Shown one piece after another: positions 10,565-23,863 of a stretch of DNA of 64,000 bases. The notes under the pieces were generated by a model. The model saw nothing but the letters and a program-made list of their open reading frames with translations, searched no databases and had not been told where the DNA came from. This DNA is from Knoxdaviesia capensis. Its lineage: Eukaryota; Ascomycota; Sordariomycetes; Microascales; Gondwanamycetaceae. How positions within the stretch are numbered: position 1 is the first letter of the stretch; each line of letters opens with the position of its first letter. Location: assembly GCA_001510575.1 (NCBI GenBank), contig LNGK01000004.1, positions 434,001-498,000 of the forward strand, read 5' to 3'. The translations under genes and the position numbers were made by a program.

Positions 10565-13500
10565 ATGATCCATAACCACGCTTCCCACTCCTTTGGGGCA
10601 AACTGTCGGCTTGCTCCCATCGACCGTCCCGCCTCCATTGCTGACGACCCAGCTCCTCCCGTTGCCGCCCACTTCTTCTACGCCTCAGCCGTTCCCATCG
10701 ACAGTCCTCTCGGCGCCGTTCCGGTCCCCACCTCCGGAGACACATCCGGAAAGAGTCTCATCCGCCCATTCTCGGCAGCCGACAATAACGCCCTTGAGCG
10801 TGCCTGGCTCGGCCTCTCGAATCCTCACTACCGGAATATCCACGAAACAGTATACAAAAACCGGCGAACTCCCGGCCTGGACCTGACTGGTGCAAACGCC
10901 GCTATTCTCAGATCTATGGTGCGTGGCTTGGCTGCAAACCACTTCAAAAAGCATGGAGGTGTTTTGCATATCGATCACCTGGGCAGTGACCTTGAGTCGC
11001 TTGTTTGCTGTCCCGATCTTGTTCCTGAGCTTAGTGTCGAGCTTGAATCATCGTTTTGTTCGCTAGCCAGAAAGACAATTCCAGCTTTGAACCCCGATGA
11101 AGTAGTTCACCATGTTTTAGCCGAGCTCCGGTCTCTGCAACACCAAGGTACCGTCTCTGAGGCTGCTATGTCAAGAAGGAACTCGTCGGCTGCACAGTCT
11201 CAAAGTGGCCGACGGCCTTCTTCTAGGGGCCTCACCAGCACTCAGCCTCCTCTCAAACCTCCGGCAGAATCCCGTTCCCTAAATGAAGCTACCGTGGAGC
11301 TAGAGTCCAGGACGCGGTCATTGTCCTATATACCTGACCGGTCAAACGCCATCCCTATCTGCCGACCTAGCGCCGAAGATGGAGGGGCTTCTGCCAAACT
11401 CTCCCACGGTACTGTTGGCTCGATAAGCCCTATCACTGAGCCATCGTCGGCCCAGTCGTCTTGCGCTCCCTCTGAACGATCGATTCCTGTTGCTCAGAAT
11501 GGAAAGCCGACTGCGTCTGAGCCCTCAAGCCCTCGGCTCGAAGCTGATCGCGACCATAAAAAGGAGGAAACGCCATTTGTTGAATCAAAGGGAATGGACT
11601 GTGTTGACGTAACTGTGGGAGTGTCTGGTCTTCACATGGTGACTCTGCCGCGACTGCTCATGAAGCCCATATACTGGTCTCCTATCAATGATATTGCGGT
11701 GGTCACAAGGGCTACGTGGTTTTACAAGTAAGTATTCTTTTCTCGTTGGAGCACATTAGGGTAAAGCCAAGCACACTTCTAACAGATTGTTCACAGAGAC
11801 ACCATGTTCCCCATTCCCCTCAGTGTAGCAAATCAGCTTGAAATGGGCTACCGAGAACTTCGCGCGTGGAGTCAGACGTGGAAAGATGAGCTACGATGTG
11901 CGGTTGAGATTGGCGCTCTGGGAGAGGAGAAAGTATCGCACCGTCTATGGCCCAAACCCGAAAATGTTGACGGGCACATCGAAGATCCCGAGCCTTATCT
12001 CTCCAGTGAACCCTTCTGCGCTTCGAGGTGCTTCCATGGTGAAGCTGCTTCCATGGGCGAACCTCCCCTCCCTCCATCTGACACTCCAGAGCATACCGAG
12101 GCCGCGGCGGCCATACCGAGACCCTTCTCCAACTATCATGTTATCTATAAGGATGACCGGAATGCCTTTTTGTTGAAACCCAGCCTAAAACCATCCGCCT
12201 ACTATGGCCGTCGTCCGATTCACCGCATCGTGTCGAGAAACCAGACAGTCGGCATTCCAGTAGTCCGGGGGTTCGATCGGGAAGTCTGGAACCGCATTCA
12301 CGAAAAGTCAGCCTCAGAAAGGCAACCCCCTCGTCGGAATCCCTCGAATCGGTCAGCTCCTGAGACCGCGTCCTCCAGCCATTGTTGCAGCGACCAGATG
12401 TGCCTGGCCTGTGAGAACGACAAAAAGAAGCATCAAATTACTGATCTCGTCATGGTAGCCCATGGAATCGGTCAAAAGTTCGCCGAGAGAGTGGAGAGTT
12501 TCCATTTTACCCACGCCGTCACGGCGTTTCGCAGAGCCGTCAACTCCGACCTTATGCTTCCCGAGGTCAAAAAGGTGCTACGGGAAGGCCAGAATGGAAT
12601 CATGGTGCTCCCAATCAACTGGCGCCATACTCTATCGCTTGAGGACGGCGGGCCTGTCTCCCAGGCCGACAGCCCGGAGGGCTTTATTCTTAAAGATATC
12701 GAGCCGCCTTCGATTCCGGCAGTTCGTAGCATGATATCCGACGTCATGTTTGATATCCCATTCTACATGTCTCATCACAAGCAGAAAATGATCCAGTCAA
12801 TGGTGGCCGAGGCCAACCGCGTCTTCCGGCTCTGGTGCTGCAACAACCCCAACTTTGCAGAATCTGGCCGGGTCCATCTTATCGGCCACTCCCTTGGAAG
12901 CGCCATGGCTGTTGAAATCCTATCCCGGCAGCCCACAAACGTGCCACCCCTGAACCCATTGGCGGACAATATCCTGAGCATCGAGCATTTTGAATTCAAC
13001 ACCACAAATCTGTTCCTTGCTGGCAGTCCCGCCGGGTTCTTCCTGTTATTAGAGCGGGGGGCACTGATACCACGCCGGGGGCGAAACAAGCCGGGTGCCA
13101 ACGCGAAGGATATCTTCGATAGTAACGTGGTGACAGATGCAGGAAAGTTTGGGTGCTTGGCTGTGGACAACATCTACAATATCCTCGCCAAGGAGGATCC
13201 CATCGCCTATCTGCTCAACGGAACCATTGACCCGACATACGCAGCAAGTCTGAAGGTGGCGTACGTTCCCAGCACCGTTCCGTCGTTTTTCAAGTCGGTC
13301 GGTGCTGCCATGCGCAGTCTAGTCGTCCCTGGCTCAACGGCGCCAGTCAAGCCAACGAGTCCCGAAGGCGGTGCGTCGGGATCCGAAGCGGCAGCCGGGC
13401 CATCGGGCCACCCAGACGCCGACGGTAACTCCAGCGAGTCGATGGCGCAGCTCCTCCGACTCCCCTCGCAGCTGGAGCTGGAGATTCACGACTTCACGCG

Positions 13501-13774
13501 CGAGGACATTGCGGAGAAGAAGGCGTTCCTGCTCAACGACAACGGCCAGATTGATTACTACCTGCGGTCGGGCGGCGGGCCGCTGGAACTTCAGTACCTG
13601 AACATGCTGAGTGCGCACACGAGCTACTGGACCAGTCCGGATTTCATCCGCTTCATCTGTGTGGAGATTGGTCGGTCGCCGGGGCGGAGGAACACGCTGC
13701 CGGCCCTGCGGGCGGTCAAGTTGACCAAGCGGGGTGTGCCGGTTATGCCGCGGACGCCGAGCGGCGCGCAGTAG
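10565..13774 (+). CDS. DDHD-domain phospholipase (PA-PLA1 family)
   Basis: Two exons, 10565-11727 and 11797-13774, with a 69-nt intron (GTAAG..CACAG); the join gives the family-typical WFYKDTMFPIP. Product 1046 aa. DDHD proteins (yeast Ddl1/YOR022C, mammalian DDHD1/2 and Sec23IP) are phospholipases acting on phosphatidic acid and other phospholipids at ER/Golgi/mitochondrial membranes. Visible marks are an N-terminal W/YYK-type binding region interrupted by a Ser/Pro-rich linker (about 200-330), the oxyanion-side motif HGIGQ (H610), and the lipase elbow GHSLGS (nucleophile S753). The DDHD domain follows (about 800-1035), with LFLAGSPAGFFLLLERG, LAVDNIYNILAKEDPIAY, IDYYLRSGG (D974) and HTSYWTSPDFIRFI (H995, D1003). 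A second disordered Ser/Gly/Ala-rich insert (about 905-945) interrupts the DDHD domain. It is larger than yeast Ddl1. The start ATG follows a pyrimidine-rich leader with no better in-frame upstream ATG. Confidence 0.93.
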
Positions 13775-14054
13775 CGGGCTATCTGTATAGAAAAAACAGC
13801 ATCATGTATTATTTGTGCATTATAGATTTCCAAGAACGAAATGGGAGGAGCATAATTCAACTTATAGATCTGGTTTTCAAGGCGTTCCAAATGGGGTACT
13901 GGAAATTGGGGTTCTCATAGATAGAAGAGCAGCATATATGTAGTGTTTCACTTTGTTGATTTCAATTACAGGATCCAAGTGTCGGCAGCGAATAGCTATT
14001 TCATTTTCCCTTCCCTCCTCTCTCAGGTGTAACGAGAGCAATTTCGTAAAGACC
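13775..14054. other. Convergent 3' intergenic spacer
   Basis: A spacer of 280 bp between the stop codons of the DDHD gene (+) and rad3 (-). It must hold both 3' ends, so the two transcripts may overlap. AT-rich stretches at 13795-13830 and 13920-13970 are the likely cleavage/polyadenylation zones. No coding potential seen. Confidence 0.7.
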
Positions 14055-17000
14055 TCAGAAACCATCCAGGTCCATCAGATCGTTATCCAGGTCCTCGTCG
14101 TGTCCGTACTCATCCTCATGGAGCAGAGTGATGTTCGCGCCGTTAGCGGTGTCCTCTTCAAGCTGGCGGATGCGATCGAGCTCCATTTTCTCCTTGTGCT
14201 CCATGAGGTCCTGGTAGCTCCAGCTACTGATGCCGTCGAACTGCTTCGAGTCGAACGGTTGCGCGATGGTGCGCAGGAACTTGCGGGCAATGCTGACGGC
14301 CATGTCGGTGCTGAGGTTGGTGTCGCCTTCGGCCAGGCCCTGGTTGATCCACTTGGGCAGCTGGTCTCGTTTCTTCTGGAACCGGCGGTCGGCGAGCACC
14401 ATGATGCCGTAGTCGTCTTTGCCGCGGAGGACACGGCCGAGACACTGCGCGCCGTGTCGCATGGCGTCGAAGGAGAGGAAGTCGTTTTCACGGATGCGGT
14501 AGGTCTCGCGCAGGAACTCGAGACGGGCCTTGAGGATACGCGACTCGGTGTATTGAAATGGCACGCCGATGCACAGCACCGTTCGGCCGTAGTGGTGGTC
14601 GAAATCGATTCCTTCCGACACTTTTCCTCTAGCCACGCAAAACATCACGGCGCCGCGGCCGTTGCAGCAGGCCGTCCGGTATGCCTCCAAAGCCAAAGAT
14701 GTCTCCTGGGCATCCGGAGTCTCGACAAGAATGAGTTTGTACTTCCAGACTTCGTCGAGAATTCCCATACCCTGCCACATGCTAATGATCGACTCCATGT
14801 ACAGATATGACGGGAAGAACACCACCATTCCGTCAGGGGTGATCTTGGAAAATTCGGTCAGGATATTTCCGTAGTTCCGCACCACTCCGGGCTCATTCCG
14901 GACCTGGAAGCTCGTCGATATCGACGACTGATCGCTGCCGCGGGTGATGATCATCGGCAGGAAGGTCTTTCTGGCGAGAGACATGCTGTACGACTCCTGC
15001 ACGACAGTGGGGAAGTCGAGAATCTTGGAGTACATGTCCAGAGGAGACATTGTTCCGGATGTGATGATGACGGATCTGAATCGTTCAAACACCGGCCGGA
15101 TTGCAATCGCCGCATCGAGACACGCGAAATGCAAAATCGGATTCGGGATTTCCGCCGTGTCGGATTCAAACGGCTCCAGAATCAGCACAAAGCCTTTCTC
15201 GTATGTGGCAACCAAAGTTGCAAATGTAGCAACCTCTTGCAGTGGTTGGAAGTCTTCAATGCTGGTAAGCTCCAGAGTCCGAACGAGCGATGTTAGGCGT
15301 TCAGCACTAAACCGAAGAGGTTTCTTTTCGATGAAAGTGTGCTCCTTCAGATGAGACAGGAAGGACGGCGGGGTCTCTGAGATGACCTGGCGAACCTTCA
15401 TGCGGGTCTAGATTGAAAACAACAACGAGAGGGTTAGTCTTGATGCAGTTAGAAATGCCAAGTCCACAAGTGTGTCTTCGTACCTTCAGGTATTCAATGA
15501 ATCTCTTCAGGAAGGAAATGAAATGTTCAGCCTTTCGGATATTTCCAGGAACTGCCTCACGAAGAAGGTCATCAGGCAAGACTATGTATCAGATTCGAAG
15601 GATTCGTTAGTATGACAACCATCTCCACGGTATACAGAGCGTAAGAAAGAATGGCGTACCAGGGTTGGACATGAATGCATCTTCTTGCCGGGCTGCATCG
15701 GCATCTCTCAGGCCCTCAACCAACTTCTCGTATTCACTTCGCAGCTTTGCCTGGTCGCTAGCCTTCATCTCGGACACTTTCTGATCGAGATTCTGGGCTC
15801 CACGAGTGGCCCGTTTCAACGATTCCTCGGTGATGTCGGTACTCAGGGATTCAATGCACACGTTGTCGATATTGTGCGCCTCGTCAAAGACAACAATGCA
15901 ATCCTTCGACAGCTCTCGAGAAACCCGTTCCGCAATCTTGGGATCCAGGAGGTAATGGTACGAGTAGATGATGACATTGCAATATTGCATCTACATATCT
16001 GGTTAGCATAGAATCCTTCTCTCGGGTCACTAGAAGTAACACCTACCATTCTCCGAGCGGTGAAGTAGGGGCACTGCTTGTTCTGTTCGCCGTATTGAAG
16101 CAGATTGTCGATAGTCCAGACTCCATTGGGAATGAGATTGTGCGGCTCAAGGTGATCGAGGTTCTTCAATGAAGATCATTGTCAGTAATAGAAAGCTTGG
16201 GGAAGTTTGAAGGGGCACTGACATCGTGGTAAACACAGGTATCCACATCCTCGCCCTTCTCCTTCTTCTCCCGAACAAACCCGGCAGTCAAGCTCCGGCA
16301 TCTGGCATCCACCACGGAGCCGCTTTTCTCTCGCTTGACAGACGGGTGGAGACAAAGATTCTTCCGGCTAGTGAGACCCAGCGCACGGAACTCTTCCTCT
16401 TTTCCCAACTCCTCTGCGCGATACTTCATCAGGGCCTTCAGCTCAGCAAGAGCTTTCTCGATCTCAGACACGGTACCTAGTTTACAGTCCGTCAGTCTCA
16501 TCATCATTTCGGGTGATATTAATTGGCTTCGTCGTTGCAGGTACGTACGAGAGCAGTATATCAACTTCCGAGGCTCTGGACAGTGTTGCTGGTAGGCGAC
16601 GATAAGTGACAATAGCGAGACCGTCTTGCCAGTGCCTGAAGGCATTTCAAGCACACAGTTTCCATCGGCATCAAGTGTTCCTATCGTTTAGATAGCGTTA
16701 GTTTAGGTTTGGAACCTTTAACAAGCCAGGGGCATATCATTCTTACTCTTCAAATCGCACATATAGCTGTAACCCTAGAAGTGTCAGTACAAGATTTCAT
16801 TTGCCAGCAAACCAGTCAACTCCAGACAGGATGGGGCATTTTCGTACGCATATTGCTCTATTGGCCATATAAACTTGTATTAGTAAAAGTACACCTCATA
16901 TTTCAGATCATATTCTAGGGTTAACAGGAACCAGGAGCAAACCCTGGAGCCATCACTAACCTGGGTATATCCGAGGATATGGGAAGAGGACCGGGAGGTC

Positions 17001-17112
17001 ACTATCATAAGACGGGTCAGTTACTCGTTCTCGACTTCTTTCATTTCGTGTGTGTGCTGTGCGCTATAGCATCTCGATAGCAGATATCCACATACTCAAT
17101 GAAGAACTTCAT
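14055..17112 (-). CDS. rad3: Rad3/XPD, TFIIH 5'-3' DNA helicase
   Basis: Ten exons (minus): 17112-17096, 17001-16961, 16857-16848, 16766-16747, 16680-16549, 16476-16223, 16163-16047, 15990-15660, 15581-15484, 15407-14055; spliced length 2373 nt, 790 aa. Each junction is fixed by frame and by family sequence, starting MKFFIDDLPVLFPYPRIYPE. Rad3/XPD is the iron-sulfur helicase of TFIIH used in nucleotide excision repair and promoter opening. Walker A GTGKT has K48. Four Fe-S cysteines occupy C115, C133, C154 and C189 at family spacing. DEAH is at about 233-236. Later motifs are VIITSGTMSP, ARGKVSEGIDFDHHYGR and QCLGRVLRGKDDYG. The C-terminus is acidic (DEDLDNDLMDLDGF). Length matches other fungal Rad3 proteins. 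Four exons of 10-41 nt encode the first 30 residues, an unusual structure that gene finders are likely to mis-predict. No missing catalytic residue was seen. Confidence 0.96.
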
Positions 17113-18390
17113 CTTGGCTGAGAAGCATAGGATTCACCAGGAATCACACCGCTCTCCGGGTACAAGAGTCCACCACCAGATAGGAATTCCAGCCCCTAGA
17201 GTTTAAGGGTAGCTCTTTGAATCAAGATAGGTCTCTGGTGTCCTCTTTCGTTCAGACAGGAGATGGTTTGCACTTGATCCGAGGCAAAGCTCAAGGTCTA
17301 GGGGAAAGATCAAGATCCCGGTGGAATAGAGTTAGAAAAGGTTGACGTTTTGGTGTTTATAGAAGCAGGTCATTGGAAAAAGAAGGTGAGTTAAAACATT
17401 TGATATGTGGTCAAAATAAGCAGATTGACGACTTATTGCTTCTTCGTTGGTGGTTTACTGACACACAATTCCAAAATGTTGAGTCGGTGGTTCGTAAAGT
17501 CGAGCTTCACGTCAACTTGATCAAGTTGGTGATCAACTCGCACGAGATACTTCCTCAGGTACACGCGAGGTCACGTGTTTTTCGTGAATGATATCGGGCG
17601 GCAACTGTTCGCAGCTGCCAGAACTGAAGCAAATTTAGGGTACACATGTAGGGTTGGTTCGGGTTATACGATAACCATGTGCCGATAAGTTCAAAAGCAT
17701 GGGCGTGCCAAGTTGGATCGACATTTCAAGAATGCAAACCAAGGCTAGCACCCAGCAAAGAAACTCCCAACCCTAGGTTGACATTTGGATACCCCAATCA
17801 TCATTGCCAAAGAAGCTAAAATGTAGCATGGACACCAATTCCGCCATACAAAGAATGCCGTCATGTCGGGATCCTCCCATGACACCTCCTGCGCGCCCAG
17901 GTCCTCACGCAAGCGCAATGGCAAACGCCGCTGTGAACGCGTATGATGCTGGAGTTGCCTAGGGACCGGCGAACGAGGGGAATATGTAGCTCTGTGCTAG
18001 AACTACAATACAAGGCCTGGCCAAGCAGAAAACGACGTCACAGAACCTGAAGCCCATCCTCAATTTCCCGCTTGCCATGTCTCAGCCACCACGGCCAGCT
18101 AACATGCATGGAGGCCGTGCACGTTCGAGGGAATGGACCCAGGCGGATTGTGGAAAGCGAAATCACGGATGGAGAACACACACTCTGCATGTACTGACTG
18201 TACGTGTTGCCTAAGCCTACATGTAAGTGGAGGAGGTCAGAATATGAGCGACGGAAGCTTCTCGTAAACCGGGGTCCCGGTGGGATTTTCATTGTGGCTT
18301 CTGGTTCCCGAAGGCTCCACGCACTTTGCGCTCGTGAATGCCTGTGAACTTTGAGATAATTTATGCGAACGATTCGGCAATCCCACGTTA

Positions 18391-18408
18391 CGTGCGTGCG
18401 TGCGTGCG
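18391..18408. repeat. (CGTG)n microsatellite
   Basis: About four and a half copies of the tetranucleotide CGTG, in noncoding DNA. Confidence 0.85.
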
Positions 18409-20275
18409 ATGAAAAAATAAAATAAAAAAATACACGCTGTGAACGTGGGTGGTGTAACCGAACTTGAGCAGGAAGCGAAACATTTTCTGGCCCGGGAAAG
18501 GAAGCATGCTCCTTAATTCGATTTTCTGTTCTTTCCGTGCAGGACCGGGAAAACGATCCAGCACAAACAAACAGAAGTTGAGATGAAGCCGGGTCCTGGA
18601 TTTCATGTGCTCGGAGTTGGACGGATATCAAAAGAGATGAAGTACCCGACGTCCCGTGGGCCGTGGCTGGAACGAGGCGATCCCAAGCCTACCCAGCCAA
18701 GTCATCCTTCACAGGGCTATATTTCTTACGTGACGGCCAAGGTCCCGCGTCTACTATGAAGACAGAGCAGTTCACGTCTCGAACTGTTCGTTCATCTCAC
18801 GACGTCTGGGCTTCTAGCCCACCCTCCACCCGACCTGCGATTTCTTCTTGCCACTCTTTACATGCCTCGATTCTGTTTACAGCCCCTTCTCCACAGAAGT
18901 CCCCCTCCCCTTTTGTTTTGAGGCATCGTGTGTCTATCTTCACCCCTTCTCGTATTGCACCCTAAGTACTACGTAGCTGTTACTTCCCGTGAGGCTGTTG
19001 TTAAGCTGCAGGGTCGTGATGTAACATTCCGCGATCTCCTGAGCGGACGGACGCCACGAGAGGAAGAACACAACTAGCAAGGGGAGGTGAGAAGAGGAAA
19101 CGCAGCCAGTGAGTGTACATATTCACCCCCAAAGTTACCGCACAAAGTCGGCGTTTGTAATATATTATATGGGATGGTAATATATATATCGTGCCTGCTT
19201 GCGCCTCGCATGTGGATACAGGCTGCGTTGTGGAACACAAACACGCACACAGCTCGCACAAGAGAAAACCAAGAAGCACGACTGGTCCCTTGTCACCGGT
19301 CGTGGGAGGAAGGGGGAGGAAGAGAGAGGTAACCCCAGGATAGCGAGAGAAAGAGGCTGCGAGCTAGAAACACCGAGATCAATCCCGGAAAATACGACGG
19401 GCCAACCAGTCACAGACGACGAATCTAGGGGGGGTGCGCAAGATTCCGGACGAGCAGCCCCAGATCTGCAGAGGTCTGTACTCAAAGAGGGCGAAGAGCA
19501 GAACCTCTGACCGCCGATCAAAGGGTCCTAAAAATGGCACAAGAGCATGAGCCTGCAATCTGAGCCTACCAGAGTGAAAACGTTCGCCCGAGAATAGGAC
19601 CGTTCTCCAACACGCTCGCCCACCTTACCGAGGTTGTGGGAGTTGCTCTGTGGGATGATGGCGTGGAGAGGCACCATTGAAAGAGATCTACGGGGGGCTT
19701 GGTGGGGATATCGGCAGACTCACAGAGCACCTTTTGGTCGCCGACTCGATCATCTACGATCACAGATAGCGCAACTTGGTTGGATGGGCTATTGGATTCC
19801 GAGGCTGACCCAACCCTGTGCCGTGTTGTATTGATAGGGCTGGTGGGGTTGGGGATGGGAACCGGAGGACTGGAGGAGACTGCATGTTGATGCGGTCTAC
19901 TCATGTCAGAAGAGGGAGGGAGGGAGCGTGATCGAGTCCGAGAAATGGGGGTCTGGATACGGCGCTGTCAAGAGCCAAGCCGTCGCCCATGTGCGAAGTT
20001 ACGCCTTGTTTGCGTTCTCACCACGAGAGAAGCCTTACGGGTGACCACTGGACTGGTTGACATTACGGACTCACGCGAGTGCCACGTCCGCGCCAGTAGC
20101 ACAAATGTGGCATCATCAGCGTGGGAGACAGGCAAGGCGTGGGTGGAAAGGCCGAAAGAAGATAGTAACGCGTGAATGAGACGACGAAAAACTTTCCCAG
20201 TGCCTTTTTGACAGCCAGGCACAGCGACATTTGGACACTTACGCCGAACACTGGCACACGCGGGGGACTTATCTT

Positions 20276-20291
20276 GGGGGGGGGGGNGGGG
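20276..20291. other. Poly-G run with an ambiguous base (N at 20287)
   Basis: A homopolymer of eleven G, one N, then four G. Like the gap at 1689-1708 it is a C/G homopolymer, so the base call and length here are unreliable. Confidence 0.95.
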
Positions 20292-23200
20292 CTTCTCCAT
20301 ATACAAGATGAGCACATGACCAGCTATTAGACGAATTGGATTGTCTCGTTGAGACTTGAGAAGGAGATACGATACAAGGCCTATGCGAGAAAGTCGGTAG
20401 CGAGGGTTTGAGCAGAGGCGATGCGCGGGGCGAGGAGAAACGGCGGTTGAGCGAGAGAGAAGGAAAGGGGAAGTGAGTCGAGAGTGCGGGGCAGCATATC
20501 AGCGGGAATCTCGACCAGAGCGGCGAGAGGAAGGGCAAAGAGAGGCGGGGAGGGAGTCGAGTGAGAGGGAGCGCAAGAGAGAAGATTAAGAAACATGGGT
20601 GACGTTCTCGAGAGACCAGGAGCAATAGAGTATTCAGGTGGGGGTTGGACAGACGAAATGGAAAGAGACAGACGGCAGAGATGCCACACGAGTCCGGGAA
20701 TATCGTATCTGCCGTGCGTGCCATGAGGACGATTCCGAGACTGGGCAATAATATGTGGCGGGCTGAGCGAGGAGTGGTATATTTAGATACTCGTGTTGTC
20801 TACAGCCCGGTATAACAACGGCTGGAGATAGCCGGGCCCTGCTCGTATACACAGACAATGGACAAGGCCCGAGCCTTTCAACGAGAGGCTATCTCAATCT
20901 CTGTCCATCCGTTTACAAACAGCACTCTCTTCCCATCGCTGACAGGCGCCGGGCGACAGCAGGGGGATGACCACAGGAAACAGGTGGCACACAAGCCCAG
21001 GACGTGATCTTGAAAGGGCGTTGTTCGCGAGGCCACGGATGAACTGTAGATAGCAGCCGTGGACACAGCATGTATGGGTTTCCCCTGGTGGTACAGAGAC
21101 ACTCGATACACCCCTTCTCCAGCAGAATAGAAGAGAAGTTGGGGTCCAGGTGAGAATGAGGCTGATGAGGTCTCATCAAGAAGAAGTGTCCAAGAGCGAG
21201 CGACATAAACCCGGGTACACAGCATATGGGCGACATGCCGGGAGAGGAACCTTTGGCAGAGAGTTGGTGATGCAAAGTCATCACTGTTCACAGCTCAGCT
21301 ATCATGCTCTTTCGGCTCGGCCAGCTAATAATGCCTGGTATCTGTCCCTTTTCACCCGTCTCGCAGGCCAGGAAGAGTTAGTCCCCCGAAAGCATTTTAG
21401 CCGTACCAGCGTTTCATCCGCCAAGGCACTCACCATTCAAGCTCGGTGGCCAGAGACAAGCAAAGCCAGAGGCCGGCACCCGGGAGACATTAATCCGGCT
21501 CATTCGATGAGATAATCTTACGTGAACCGGAGGCGGAGAGGGAGGAAGGGGACCGGCAGGGGGGATATGCTTGAGGCAATTCCGGTTGCTATCGCCTAAT
21601 TCATCGTCAAGGGCGTCGAGCTTGTGCTGAACTGGTCTCTCCGGCGAATAAGCCGATGTTGATCTGTTGGTACAACCTCTGAAAAAGAGTGGTCTTACTC
21701 GTATTTTTAGGAAATATTTCTTGGACTGAGCCGAGAGAAGTTGAGAGAAAACGGGATCGAGGGCGGAAGACGGGAAATTGCAGTCATGTCCACAACGAAG
21801 TTTTGCCCGGAGAATTGCTTGTTGGGTTGGTCGAACACTACATACATAATGGCCAGCCATTACCTAGTCAGGCAAGGACTTTTGGAGATAATAAGAAAAG
21901 ATTGGAACAGGGTGCCAAATTGCCATGTCGTGCGTGTATGTCTGTAGAAGTCGAGCGAGCTATGTGCGGGTTGGGTGTGTTCTCACTTCGCCCAAAAGCC
22001 ACAGTGGTAGATCCCGAGGCAGTGAGGTTGAATATCACGCCGAAGGAGCCATAAGACAGTATCCACATACCCGCGGATAGCGACGACGACTTACCGAGCA
22101 GAGGATCGGGTAAGAGACGTAAGAGACGCATAGAGAGACAGATAGCCAGGGAAAGAGAGTAGAGAGAGAGACCAAGAGAGGATGAGAAGGACCAGAGAAC
22201 CTGGGACTGCTGAGCTCAATGGAACGGTTGCGGGGACTTCTACTCGTAGTCGTTGCACATTTGACCACTCTTGCGTCGGGCGGGTGATGTCCAGACTTTG
22301 TCCCGTTTCTCGCCACCAAGCACTATAGAAGGGTTGCATTCAGAATCCGGGTCCATTCAGAGCGATGTTTGTCGGACTACACACGCACTGAAGCATGTGA
22401 GTTCAGGCCAGAAAAAAAAACAAACGGAAAAAAAGAAGCCTGTCCATTTATCAGCAGATTGTGTTGACACTGCATATTCTGGAACAAACGAGGAAAGCCG
22501 AGAGATAGAGAGCACGACGCACAGTACGCGTGTTCTTACCCGTACCGATGGTTGCATGCATGTAAGTTGCACCGACGGCCCGGGCTTGACAACTCAGCCC
22601 AGCCGGGCTGGCCGAAGGGAGGGGAGGGGGGAGAGAGAGAGAGAGCAGACTTTTTGGGATTTTCCGCCCTGGTCTGAGAAATCGAAAGCAGAACCATTTC
22701 GCGAACAAATAACGATGCGAGAAAGGCAATTTGAAGCAGTGAATCCACTCCGACAAAAAGGGCGGTGTCAGCCGTGGGGAACAAACTGTCCAGTAAGGCT
22801 GACGGGTTGGATCTTTGGAAAGGGGGTACAGAAAACGGGGGGGCATGGCTTGGAACCAACCACTCGGATAGTTTTTTCTTCTGCTCTTCTTTTCCCTGGG
22901 TCTAGCTGGGGCTGGGTATGGTGACAATGACGATGATGATGGTATTGTTACGTTTGGCGATGGCTCGGTGGGCGAGCAGTCTTGGAAGAAGCAAACTGGA
23001 AGACAGATTATATACAGAAATCGAGAAATACATAGGCAGACAGATGGTGATAAGAGACGGGTTGGGGCTGATACTGAGAGAGAGAGAGAGAAAGACAGTT
23101 ACAGACACAGAAAGATAGAGGGACTCGGATATGACAGGTGGGCTGAGTCAGACACAGACAGAATCACGTCCGAGGAGCCTAGGCCAGCAAAAACGAGGGA

Positions 23201-23813
23201 GGGAGAGCAAAACGAGGGAAGATTGGAAGTTATGGTCTGGAGAAAAGCATGTGAAAGCGAAGGAATTGCGGGAGAGTCTTACTTGGATCGACGAGATCGA
23301 TGACGGGGAAACATCAGAAAGTGGAAAGATGTTCCTTGGTGGCAAACCCACGCAAGGCTTGCCATGGACGGGAAGCGAAGAACTTCCGTCCATCTTCCTC
23401 TGAGCCAGTCCGCCTCCAAGCTGGAGGTATTTCCCCGAGAACTGATCTACACCCCCCCTCCTGTTCCCTTCCCCTGAAGGTGAAGGTTGAAGAACACAGA
23501 GAAGAAGACTGGGAGAAGGGAGACGGACTTCAGCCCTCGGGGGAACAATAACGGGGGGAAGTGTGGCTTGGAGGGAGATCAAGAACACACACGTCGACAT
23601 TACGGTACACAACACTCACCGGAGTTGGCATCTTGGCGGGCGGGCCCATCGAGAATGATGATACTGAATGGGGATATATTTCCGGGCGAGAAAGAGTTAT
23701 GATTTGAAGAGGGTGGAAGTGTAGTCCCACAGAGAGAACTGAGCCGATGATTGGAACATTGACTTCTGACTTTGGAGAGGAATGATTTGGTGGACGGGTC
23801 AGATTGGAACCCG

Positions 23814-23863
23814 ATTTTTATTTTTATTTTATATTTATTATATCTTTATTATTTATCTATATT
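23814..23863. repeat. AT-rich low-complexity tract
   Basis: A T-rich run with TTTTTA and TTTATTA-type units in otherwise balanced DNA. No coding function is evident. Confidence 0.75.

Noticed and set aside
13953..14810. 285-codon plus-strand ORF opposite rad3
   Set aside because: Antisense shadow of the Rad3 C-terminal helicase domain.
18038..18631. 197-codon minus-strand ORF
   Set aside because: No ATG at its start, no domain-like composition, and it covers the CGTG microsatellite. Treated as chance.
22271..22924. 217-codon plus-strand ORF
   Set aside because: It lies across a purine-rich block, giving Arg/Glu/Lys bias, and shows no recognisable fold or motif. Purine-rich DNA lacks stop codons in some frames.
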